This document shows, one piece after another, positions 37,036 to 48,000 of a DNA stretch of 64,000 nucleotides. The notes beneath the pieces were generated by a model. That model worked only from the letters and a program-made list of their open reading frames with translations. It had not been told where the DNA came from and did not search any database. A program made the position numbers and the translations under genes. Each line of letters opens with the position of its first letter. The first letter of the stretch is position 1. This DNA is from Orthonyx spaldingii (Eukaryota; Chordata; Aves; Passeriformes; Orthonychidae), in assembly GCA_013397795.1 (NCBI GenBank), contig VZTJ01000242.1, positions 662,419-726,418 of the forward strand, written 5' to 3'.

Positions 37036-38782
37036 GAAGCTACAGATCGTATGAAATGTGCCTTTGTGCCAGCAAAACTGGCTTTTCCTTCTTTTTGAGC
37101 GAGCCCGCAGGCGCGGAGCTTTCTGCCAGGGGATCGGGAGGTTGTGTTTTAAAGGGATTGTGTTGATGGCAGACTACCTGAAGCCTATCGCTGAAGAAGA
37201 GAGAAGAATAGAGGCGGAGGAGAAAAAGAAACGTGAAGAACTGGAACGAATTGCAAAAGAGATTGCAGAAGGTAGTTAGTCGCTTTAGTGTATTCATCCC
37301 ACTCTGTCTTGCAGGTGCTTGGCTGCAGGACTGCTGTTCCACCGCAGTGCTCCTAAGAGAAACTGAGGCCTGCAGCTAATCCCTGGAGGCAGTGGTTAGG
37401 GCCAGGAGTAAATAGTGCTGCTCTTTAATGATTCCTGCATCTTGAAAAGCTCGTCAGAGCAAGAGTTAACCCTTTTGTGACAGTCAGGACTTGTTAAATG
37501 ACTGAATTTCCACTGAGAAAACAAACTGCTAAAAGCCGCTGGTTATTCTGTGAGGAGTAACTGAATCAGTGTATTAACTGTAGGAGATGTCCCTTATTCA
37601 TCTGGATGTACAAGATCTTTTCTCCATGTAGTGTAGAAACCTTAAAAATGTGTCTGACTGTCTAAAGTCTAAACCATAGGCAACCACGTGTAATTGCAGC
37701 TTGAGACTTCTAAGAGGTGTCATAGGTGTATTGTTAGAGGTCAGCTTGATTTTTTGTATCTTGTAGTGTTAGAGGTCAGCTTCATTTGTTGTATCTCTGA
37801 CATGAAGAGCGTGTGCTGCAGGGCATCAGTTGCAAGTAATACTGCTGCTTTTGTTCTCATTCCCTTCCACTTGTATTATTCCTGCTGCAGCATTGTTTCT
37901 CTTGTCCTTAGGATTATTTCTTGTGTCCCCTGTATGGTTCTAACAGAGGATTCCTTCCCCATGTGCTCTCTAGCTTTGTTTCACCTAGGGTTTTTAGACA
38001 GACTTAAAAACTAAGAAGAATTTTAAGAAAATTGATTAATAAGTCAAGCTGTTCTTGGTGCAGATACACACTCAGTAACCTTTTCCATGGGAAAAAGTGA
38101 CATTTGCATTGTCCTAAACAAAACTAGTGTTGAACAAAACACTAAAATTAAATCAATTACACATACAGAAAATCAGATATTATTTGTATCACTTACTAGA
38201 GATAAAGCTATTTTGCCAGCTTAAATATATTGTCTCCATTGGTCATGGACTACATAAATGGATCTTTTGGACGTTCTCTAGTTAAGATGAAATTTTCTGT
38301 GTTTTTGGAGGTAGAGACTGTGCTATAATATTGCCAGGCCATTTAGTAAGGATGTTTTCTTGATTAGTTCTTTAGAATACTTAATCTGTTTAAAAGTGGC
38401 ACAAATGGTTTTGGTGTGGTTTTTTCAGAAAAGCAATTGTTAAACTTCCATTATGTGCAGTGCAGTTGCTGAAGATTGTTCCTTAATGATGGGCATACCT
38501 GTAGTGGTAGCTTTTTCTGGGCTTGACTTGTCAGTTCAGGAAACTGTCTTCTACTCTGAATGAACTTAAAAGTTTGCTTTTACTCTGAAGGTATTAATTA
38601 TGGTTCTGTTGAATAAACAGAAGTGGGAATCATAAATACTAACTAGAAAGATATTACATAAACATAGTCTTTGATTCCACTAATGCTTTGCATATTTTAG
38701 TTCTGCATGGGAGTGGCTAAGAGTCGTAACCATGCTTGTGTTTTCTTCCCTTCTAGCAAGTGAAGATTCCATACTGAAATAA
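36712..38782 (+). CDS. ATP5ME: ATP synthase membrane subunit e; exon 1 partly in a gap
   Basis: Small subunit of the membrane part of mitochondrial ATP synthase, needed for dimer formation at cristae. Exon 1 starts at ATG 36712 (MIPP) and is cut by the gap. Exon 2 is 36855-36909 (FTRYSALLVGMIYGKKRY), exon 3 is 37173-37271 (DYLKPIAEEERRIEAEE then a charged coiled-coil stretch), and exon 4 is 38757-38782, ending SILK and TAA. Splice sites and phases agree. The transmembrane helix contains G-M-I-Y-G, reminiscent of the GxxxG dimer motif. The tail reads AEASEDSILK, two residues longer than the human AEDDSILK. The missing piece should be about eight codons plus the start of intron 1. It is tail to tail with PDE6B, as in human. 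Identity is firm; exon 1 cannot be completed from this sequence. Confidence 0.95.
36722..36780. other. assembly gap, 59 N
   Basis: Falls inside ATP5ME exon 1, just after codon three, in extremely GC-rich sequence. The end of exon 1 and the start of intron 1 are lost. Confidence 0.99.
37732..37797. repeat. imperfect 35-bp tandem duplication in ATP5ME intron 3
   Basis: Two units beginning TGTTAGAGGTCAGCTT and ending TTGTATCT start at 37732 and 37767, with a few mismatches between them. Confidence 0.8.
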
Positions 38783-40202
38783 ACAACAGATTTCATCTGA
38801 ATTTCGCACATGGAAATACATGGCTAGGCTCTGAGCTGTTCAGAGGTGTTTGAACTCTGTGTGATATTCTATCAATAAAGTACTTACTACACTTCAGTTG
38901 GTATTTTTTGAGTGAATTGCATGGAACAGCAGCAGAAGTACTTACAGAATGTGACAAGAACCATCTATCACAATCTAGCTATTGTTGCAACTGAAACACC
39001 CCATTGTGTTCCCCCAGCAACAGCCGTCACTACACCTGTTACCCACAGGTAACAATTGTGATCAGATGGGTTAGTTTACATTCAAGCCTAAATTGGAACA
39101 CCCTGATGCCTCCCCTGGAGAGGGCTTTTACCCTATGTGATGCAACACTTTGGAATTGAGTCAGGGTGGTTCTTCAGGGGTCTTTGATGGCTTATGTTGC
39201 CTTCTAATGGCACTACTGCTGTTTGGCCCTGCTTCTTGTGACTGCATCATTTTGCCAATTGTGCCTTATCAGAAAGGAGGAACATCTTCAGACCTATGTG
39301 TGAATCCCCCCATGCCTCCCCTAAAGGGGGAGTTTTACATTGTTAGATGCACTTGTGCCTCTCCAGAAGGAAGGAGATTGGCATGATAAAAAGCATTACC
39401 TCTGTAGGATCTGCTTCTTATTTGCCTTTTTCCCTATCTGATGTGAAAACTCTTTGTTTAAGTCATCAGTCCCAGGTTATCATGGAAACTGACTCAACCA
39501 GTCCACCCAAGCAAAGTTTGGTCCGTTACACCTGGGAAAACAGTGGACAAATCCGTTTCTTGGCCTGTTCTTTCTCCATGTCTAATATATCCAGCTCCCA
39601 GCTGCAAAGGGAGATCACTGCAGGAGGAGCTATGCCAAATTTCACCTGCATTTAATTGGCCAATACGTCCAGTGAGAAACACTCACTGCTTCCATGGAAG
39701 GGGTACACCCTTGAGCAACAGCCTCCTCCCCTGGCACCACACTCTTGAGTGTCCATGGACACCCCTCTGCACCCATGCAAGCATGGTCCCCTTTGGAAAT
39801 ACCTGGCAGCATGCCCACCCTGATGCTGTGAGGACAAGCTGTGCTCCTAAGTGCGTGTGGGCAGGTGGGCCACAGCCACCCACAGCTTTGTGTGTGCTGA
39901 GCAGGCACTCCCATGCTCCTGGTGTGAGCAGCCCTGCTGGAGCACCCTGCAGTGCTCTGAGTGCTTCACCTTGGTTACAGGGAACAGGAAGGTTAGCCTC
40001 CAGATTTTATTTCCCCAAAAGCATTTGAGAACATAAGGAGCTTTTCTCAGCATTTAAGTGTACAGTATTTTGTGGTGATCTTCAAAAGCCCACTGCTTGC
40101 CACTCTGCCATATAATAATCTTGTGGCGTTTTGTCCACTTTAAAAAAAAAAGAACAAAACTTACTTGACTTCTTCTGCTGTTTGTTAAAAGCTTCCCACA
40201 TG
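38783..40202. other. ATP5ME 3' UTR and unassigned spacer
   Basis: The ATP5ME 3' UTR ends near 38900. Beyond it a GATGCCTCCCCT-type unit occurs near 39105 and again, as CATGCCTCCCCT, near 39310; each is followed by a purine-rich GGGAGTTTTA-like stretch and then GATGCA. This hints at an old tandem or LTR-like duplication. Plus-strand open frames at 39347-40028 show no family features. No gene called. Confidence 0.4.
38874..38879 (+). other. poly(A) signal of ATP5ME
   Basis: AATAAA 92 nt after the stop codon, followed by the T/G-rich CTTCAGTTGGTATTTTTTGAG. A short 3' UTR is normal for this gene. Confidence 0.85.
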
Positions 40203-40735
40203 GTCCTCTGCTCTGCTGAGACCCCACCTGGAGTAGTGAGAACAGTTCCAGTGTCCTCAGCATAAGAAGGACATGGAACTGTTGGAGCAAGTCCAGAGGA
40301 GGCCACAACATCGGTAAGAGGACTGGAGCACCTCCCCTAGACAGGCTGAGAGCGCTGGGGCTGTTCATCAGAAGAGAAGGCTGTGTGGAGACCTCCTAGC
40401 AACCTCCCAGTATCTGACAGTCCTACAGGGAAACTGGAGAGGGACTGTTTGTCAGGAACTGTAGTGACAGGGCAAGGAGTAATGGGTGCAAACTGAAAGA
40501 AGGGAAATTTATATTAAATGTTGGGAAAAAAATATTTCCTGTGAGGGTGATGAGACACTGGAACAGGTTGTCCAGGGAGTTATGGGTGCCCCAACCATGG
40601 CGATGTTCCTGGCTGGGTTGGATAAGGCCTTGAGCTACCTGATCTAATGGGAGATATCTCTGCCCATGACTGAGTTTGGGACTAGATTATCTTGAAGGTC
40701 CCTTCCAACCCTTAATATTCTAAGATTCTTAATGA
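40203..40735 (+). mobile_element. CR1 LINE 3' portion
   Basis: Starts in CTGCTGAGACCCCACCTGGA, passes ACATGGAACTGTTGGAGCAA and ends GGTCCCTTCCAACCCTTAAT then ATTCTAAGATTCT, the CR1 3' end. Non-coding and diverged. It lies between the convergent ATP5ME and PDE6B genes. Confidence 0.9.
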
Positions 40736-41056
40736 AACTGAGACATACAACATGGAGTCACTACGTGTGCCATATTAACTTTCATGCAAGTGGACATGTA
40801 TTTCTGTATTTTCTTGAAAGACAAATTGCCTCTCATAGAATTGCTGCACAGTGATTGAGGATTACATCTTGCTTACTACACCAAGACAGATAAATGATCA
40901 CCAGGCACCACCATAGCTCTAGTTTTACTTTTACTTGCAGTATTTTTGTAATGCAAAACAATATACTGAAGGGTAAAGCCCTGGAGGTAGCAGGAATAAC
41001 AGAGAAAGAAGAAAATCCCCAGCAAAACAGATCTGCAAACAGGTTTAAAAAAGAAA

Positions 41057-41073
41057 GGGGGGGGGGAGGGGGG
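41057..41073. repeat. G-rich tract
   Basis: A run of ten G's, one A and six more G's on the plus strand, lying about 750 bp beyond the proposed PDE6B 3' end (41813). It could form a G-quadruplex on the plus strand; no function can be assigned. Confidence 0.7.
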
Positions 41074-41812
41074 AGTAGGACCAGAGAAGGGTGTCTCTAT
41101 GACTACAACAGTGTAATTGAATGTTCTAATATATTTGCATGAATAAACATGAAAAGTAACTTTCATCCAAAATAAAATAGTCACAAGTCTGGAGGATAAT
41201 CTAAAAACCAGACGTCTCAGAACAGAAGGAGGAAAGGAAGGACAGTTGGTTCTGATCAATTGTGTTAAATAAGTGGCATTATTAGGCAAAACAGAACAAA
41301 TTTATGAGATGCCCCAATTCAGGTTGCTTGGTTAATTACAAGAGGAACTGTAATGGGTAATGATAACACTGTCTTAAAATGATACGTGAAAGAACAAAGC
41401 TTCGACTAGCACACAGAGTGGATCGTGCTCCTGAAGAAGGCAGCTACTGTGTGTTGTATGAATGGCTTCATGCTTCGGGATAGCAACCTATCCAGATTCT
41501 TTAAGTAAATGCAGAACTATTATCTGTTTCTTGGATTTACATGGAATCATAACATTTTAGAGCAGTTCAAAGGTTTACTATGGTCAGTTTTCATGCTTTA
41601 TCTTTATCCCCAGATTTCTTTCTGATATCCTGACAGATGTAGACTTAGAGATGATAAATGTATCTCTTCTTTAGTTTTCCTACTCTGCAGGCTATGGTTT
41701 GCATTCACTGTCACTCTCATGGGGTTGTATAGAGCAGAACTATCCCCATCAGCTTTGGTGTAAGAAGTGTTTCAGTGCAGGAAAAGTGCTCTTCCATAAT
41801 CTTGCAACCTGA

Positions 41813-41818
41813 TTTATT
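41813..41818 (-). other. candidate poly(A) signal of PDE6B
   Basis: TTTATT on the plus strand, AATAAA on the minus strand, 264 nt beyond the PDE6B stop codon. It is the first canonical hexamer met after the stop in my reading. Confidence 0.55.
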
Positions 41819-42081
41819 GGGACAAATGTTCAGACTTGCAACATGCCATGTGACTCAGGTGCATTAAATGGAGGACAGGAGACAGGACAGAACTCGTTCC
41901 TTACCATCAGGAAGAGATGCAATTAAGGCAAACAAGATCTAGCCTTTCCCTGGTTGGTCACAAGCCTAATAAATTATCAAAATAGTCCAATCAGGAATGT
42001 ATTTGTATGCCATGAGTTTTTTGGTGTTTTTTAATGTGGACATTGTCATTTTGGGTGGCATATATTGCACTTACAATAGGT

Positions 42082-45000
42082 CTAAAGTATGCTACAAGTT
42101 TTGGAAGCTGGAGCTGTTCCTCCATTACAGGTTATTTCACCTGCCAAATAAAAAGAAACATAGAATTAGAGGCACAGTCATACATTTCCTTCTCAGCCAT
42201 TGCAGGAGATTTTTAGAACTTTTATGTTATCCAGTTATCAGCATAGACCATACCTACAGCACCCTATCTAGAGCTGTCTGCTGTGCAAAGTAATTGTATA
42301 TGTAAGGCTACTTGGAAAGAGTATTGTAGAGTTAGTGGAAATCTTCCTTGCTCGAATACCAATTATTATTCAGGAACTAATTCTTCAGGAATTTTCTAAA
42401 TCGTAGTTAAAACAGTTACTTTTGATATTTTAAATTAACTATTGCGAATTAAACTGAGATAAAACATCTACACAGCTCTAATAATTTTCAAACTGTGTCA
42501 TTTGAGCAATGTCCACACTACAAGCTGTTGGAATTTCGGTTCAGTATGGAACAAAAGAAGAGTTCAGATACAGTCTCTGTGGAGTGAAGGCATCCAGTCA
42601 TGGCAGATATTCGAGCAGACTTTTGGGAGAGGCCACGAGAATGTTCTGCTTGTGCCTTTCTGGGAGTCAAACATATCTTCAGGCTATCAGACAAGTTTTC
42701 ACCCAATGCCCACTACAGCTGATGGATTTCAGTACTGCTGAAGCTGGGCCCACAGCAAAACAAAATCATGTTCAACCAAAATAACCAGTGGCTACTGGGT
42801 ACTGCCACTACTGCTTGCTTCTAGGTAGTACCTAATCCGAGCTAGAAATGGGATGAACTATTATTTCTTCAGTGTTCTCCTAGGACTGTGTTAACTTTTC
42901 TCAGCTTCTGCTTCATTACCTGTGGGACAGCAGATCAGCCACAGCCCCTGTGTACAAAGGGATGTTTATCTGCTGTTTTGAAGGGACAGCAAATGACTTT
43001 CTGCTGTCCCCAGCTGCACAGGAATTCATGCTGAATGTATTCTCACTAGTTTCTCAGATACTACTGTTTGGGAACTTAAGCTGCTGGCCTTTTTGACAAG
43101 TGATCATGGTGTCGGGTTTGACGGCAAGGTGATTCAGCCTTGCCAGTGAAGCCAAATTTATGAAACTTTTTCTGGGCATCTTACTCTGCTGTGTCAGCAA
43201 AGCTTGCTGTAGATCTGTGAGAGTATTCATAAGCATGTTTTTGAGTTAGGAATGAAAAGCTAATTACTTTTTCTGACCTCTCTTTGCAGCCATTCTCTCT
43301 TCCTCTTTTTTCTTCTCTTCCTCCAGAGCTTTAATTTTTGCATCATACTCATCAGCACGGGTCTTCCACTCGTTTCTGTTGTTCAGCAGCCCATCAAGCA
43401 TAGGCTGAATTTCCTCATGGAAACGGGAAAATTCCTAATCAAAACACACCTCTCAGTACAATGCAGCGCAGAGGGAGTGCTTGTCCATCATACCCCAGGA
43501 TAGACCCTGACGCCTCATATCCAAATCTGATGCTTTGGAGAAAGTATTAATGGCAGAAAGAGGCACCATGCTGCAATGCCCCAGAAAAGGGCAGATGTTC
43601 CCTCATCTACCTGTCCCTCTCCCCAGGAGTAGTGTTGCTGCACCAGGATTCAGTCACCTGGGATTTGAACCCCTGTTGGTAAGGATGGGGCGTGGAAGGG
43701 TGCCCTTTGCTTACCTTATAGACAAATGTGCACACAAAGTCAATGAAACCCACTTGAAGCTTTGGAAGCTCAGTCGCTTTTCTTCGGTCCATCATGGGCT
43801 GTGGGAGGACACAAATCCACCATAATTTATGAGATCACTTAATTGAAAAACGTACCTCTATTTTCTCCCCAAAACTGCCTTGTTGTGTCAGCCTGGCAGT
43901 TCTGTCGTGCTATTCTAAAGACTGTCCATCACAGCCCTCTTCCTCAGCTGCAGAGGAGTGAAGTGGGCTCATTTCCATTTCCATTTTAGCAGAAATTTTA
44001 GACAGCGTTTCAAGTGTCTATGGATGGGGAAGAGAACTACAAGTTTTTCCCTTGTTCCTCTCAAACAGATACCAGAAAAGGTTCATGTTATAGAGTGTTG
44101 AAGATGTTTTAAATTCTCTAAAACGTGACTGAGCAAGAAATTAGATTCTTGCAAGATCTTGTTGGTTACTATATAATTTGTGATGCCACTGTGGGTAGAG
44201 GGGGTGCATGAAAGGCTACTTAAAAAGCCCTGAAACCACACAGGTGGAGGCCACATCAAGGAATGACTCCTGGCTTTTTCAATGTCAAATTTATCTATTA
44301 AAAAAAAAGTTAGAAATACCCTTCCATTTACCAATAATTCCTTTACTCTGTGAAGACTGTGTTTGCAGTTTTTCTCTCTTTATTAGGAACTCTTCTTTCT
44401 TCTGTGACTTATCTATTAATTTTTCCTTTTTTCTGTAAGGGACCTGCACAAAATCTCCAGTGGGTCAGTCACCCCTTGATGGTTCACAGCCACTGAACCC
44501 ATCTAACTATATGGACAGCTGGACAAGAGGCACTGGGCACTGTCAGAGATGCTCTTCACTATCTCAGAACACATTTTTCTAATGGATTTTGGCAAGCATG
44601 GTGATTTCAGGCAGACACAGAGCACTCAGAACAGCATTGCTTGTAGTAAGCCTCTGCTGAGACCTGTTGTCTGAACTGAACTGCCTGGTTCTTGCATGGT
44701 ACTTACAATGGGCTGTTGCTGAAGGACGCTTATTTCTAAATCTCCTTGCTCCCAGAACTCAGCTGCTACCAGTAGAGCTACCTACATTGACAAGGAGGGA
44801 TAAAAAAAAAAGTTAGCACCAACTTCAGCCTCATAACTGATGCACCTCACGTCTCCATTCTGAAGCAAATCTCACTTCTAATCCTTCTGTTTCTTCTTCT
44901 CCAACCATTGCCCCACTCTTTCTCCTGGGAAGGGCAGCTGTGGCAGTAAGATTGCACCTGTGTAGTGACAGCTCAACAGTCTTATTGCACTGGATCTCAT

Positions 45001-48000
45001 TAGTCCACTGCTCATCTGTTGAGAAACATTTCCACTGTATTCCCCTTGAGGATTTACTTACTGGTCACCTTGTGGGTATCTATTTTGGGGTTTTTTTTCT
45101 GTTGTCTTTTCTTCATGCTGAACAGGAAAGTAGGTTGGTTTTTTTTTTACCCTCCTTTAAATTTTACTGTTTGTTATTTAGCAATTGCTCAAGTACAGTT
45201 CAAGAATGAACTCCTAAAGGAAATCAAACAACTGAGCAAACTGCAGGTAGGTATTACTATAATAAAGCCAATGCATATGTTACATGTAAAAAATCTTACT
45301 GTGACTGAAAATCTATATAACTGGGAGGTTTGTTTTGTTTCTTGTTTTGTTGGGGTTTTTTTTTTGTAAACATGAATTTTGTACAGAACTCACAACCACA
45401 ACCTGAGAGATTGGTTAATCCATCAAAGCCACAGCTATTCCTTTTGGTAATTTTGGCAGGAGACTTTGAATTAGTTTCTAGACAGCTTAGAAACTGCATT
45501 ACTTTGAAGTATAGGCTACAGAAATCTAACAGGATATAAAGCACCTGACCTTACTCTGGACTTCCCAAGGCTTTGTGATAGCTGATAAGTCACAGGCAGT
45601 CATCATCATGGCCCTAAAAACAGGAAAGAAATTAATTTATTCCCTGTTTTTTCAGGCTCAGGACCCTCACACCTCAGTACTGTATGAGGTATCCCCTGGC
45701 CCCTGCTGATTTGATAGATGTGTCACAGCCTTGGTTCTGACTGGGACACTCATCAAAGGCTGTTCTCTTGATTAAAATGGAATTATGATGGGGAACTCCT
45801 TGCTTCTGGTACTAAGATGTTTGCTGCTTTAGTAATTGCTGGGCTGAACTCCTTGACTTTGGAGTAACACCTTTGGCTCCCTCATGGGTGTGTCGCAGTG
45901 CAGTCTGCAGTGAGGTTGTGAGAGCACTTCATCACCAGAGCAGGGCATCCTGCAAAGCATCTGTCTGGTCACAAAAGCAGCATTGTGCAACTCAGATTAG
46001 TTGCCACTGGGAAGAATAGCTAGTGGATTGGATGTCCCTGGTTGTGGCCTGTAGGGTGATCTGGTAGGAGTATATAACCAGAAAGGAACCTGCATCTCCT
46101 TGGGAGTATATAACCAACAGGACACACATTTGGATGAAGAATCACTTTAAGCTTTTTTCCCCCTGCATTTTTTTCCTTGCTTCTCCAGAAGATCAAATCT
46201 GAATGCCCAGCAATGTGTCACTTGCTGACTTTGCAGTAAGTGCAGGGCAAAACATGTTATGGAGCTCTCACCGGCGTCCACATCACCAGCCTTTCCCTAG
46301 AGCCAATTACTCACATGACAACCTCTTTCTTTGTTGTCTCCAGAGACAGATACTCAGTCCAGGCAGTCACACTGTCATATGTCTTAGACTCGTCAACGAT
46401 CTTTTGAAACATTGTTCTCTTTCTTTGGGGGGGAGTGGGGGAGGAAGGTAGGAAAAAACAAACAAAAGGAAAAGTCTATGAAACAAGGAAACAAATACGT
46501 CAAAAACAGATGGCTGATCCTGGTATTGGTAATCCCGCCAGAAGGGTTTCCAGTAGTTGCTCTCCTGGCACTTACATCCTCAAGGACGCCCCCAACAAAA
46601 CCAAGAACTATCATGCGCTCTCCTAATTATTGTAAATGCCTTAAAAATAAGTACAGTGGTGAGACGTGAGCAGGCCTTTGAAAGTATGAGCTACTCTACT
46701 GCAAGTTATGTCAGATGTGAAATGCTTCCACCTTGGCAGTACGAGAAGTCTTCTTCCTTAAGTTAAGCAAACTGCAGAAACCTAAAGCTAGCTGGAGTAT
46801 TTTTAAAGCTGCCTGGCTTTATATACTTAGTCAGGCATTGTTAACCTTACTTATACAATGTAAATATATATAGGGAATTCTGGCGAATGGTTTATACACA
46901 ATACACCCTTGTTTGGAGTGGCATAAGGTCTGGAGAAACCTGATGTTTCAATATTAGCAGAGAAAACAGGCCACGTCACAAAGTGACTTGTGCATGTGTT
47001 CTATCATCAATAATCCTGTGTCTTAGCGCAACCAAGCCTTTGCTTGCAATTCATGAACCAAGGAGAGCAAGGACCAATTTGTTCCCAACTAGTGAGGAAG
47101 TGGTGGTATATAGATAGATGGTGCCACATAGATATTGCATAGAGTAAGAGTTCTGGGTATTCCAACCTCCCTCAAATTCCTCTTTCGAAGACTCTTTAAA
47201 TTTTATCATTATACTGCAATGCAAAACACAGAAGCAGTCTCTGGTCTTGACACAGTATTTTGAAAGCACATTTTGAAAGCTCCTAGCTAATTAGGGAGTT
47301 ACGTGTCATTGAGTTTCAGCCGTATGTCCCAGAAAGTTAGCACATGCTGCTCCAAGATTTTGGCTTTTTTAGCCCTTGGATGTGAAATAGACTATGAGCT
47401 GAACATTCACCTACAATGAACTACTTGTTATTTGTGTCATGCCATTCTCACAGAGAAGTTAGTATAGTCCTGGCCAGACCATTTGCCATTTATGAGTATT
47501 TTCAGAGCTAAAATGCTAGGTAAAAACAAAACAAAACAAATCCTGACATTTCTTCCCATAGGGGATCACATAGCCCTGCCTTGTTGGAAAAAGAGGGTTA
47601 AAAAGTCATGTATATGATTTAATTGAGTAGAAGTTCAAATTTATTTTGAATTATTTGAGTTCTCCCACCATCTCTGAGGTCAGTATTAAAGGCAGCCTCC
47701 CAGAGCCAGTGTCTGTGAAGAGAACTGCTGCACAGGTGTGGTTCTTTCAAAGTAATGCATTACATTTGGCCTTTGTAAAGTGCCAGCTGCTTTCTGCCTT
47801 TCACACCTGGTGTACATGTCTAACTGACTTACTTGAAGTAGAGTGCCAGGTCTGTTGCTATAATGGCAATTTCCATCAGGTGAATCACGTGCTCATGCTG
47901 CCTGCGATTGAGGTTCTGGCATATATTCAGTGACTGAAAAGCAAAGGAAAGGGAGTTTAAAAATCCAAGCTCTATTATGAGCTCCTGGCCACCTCCCTTT

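Noticed and set aside
39125..39205. Possible PDE6B last exon ending in KCCIT and stop
   Set aside because: Phase fits, but the acceptor is poor, it lies beyond a CR1 copy and a plausible poly(A) signal, and the tail does not resemble PDE6B.
39543..40028. 161-codon plus-strand open frame between ATP5ME and CR1
   Set aside because: No domain, no splice or promoter context; overlapping frames on both strands are equally open.
42662..42739. Possible PDE6B last exon ending in KTCLIA and stop
   Set aside because: It has a good acceptor and a CAAX-like end, but a downstream exon at 42140-42082 matches the known PDE6B tail (EICNGG-AP-K-C-IL) far better in the same phase.
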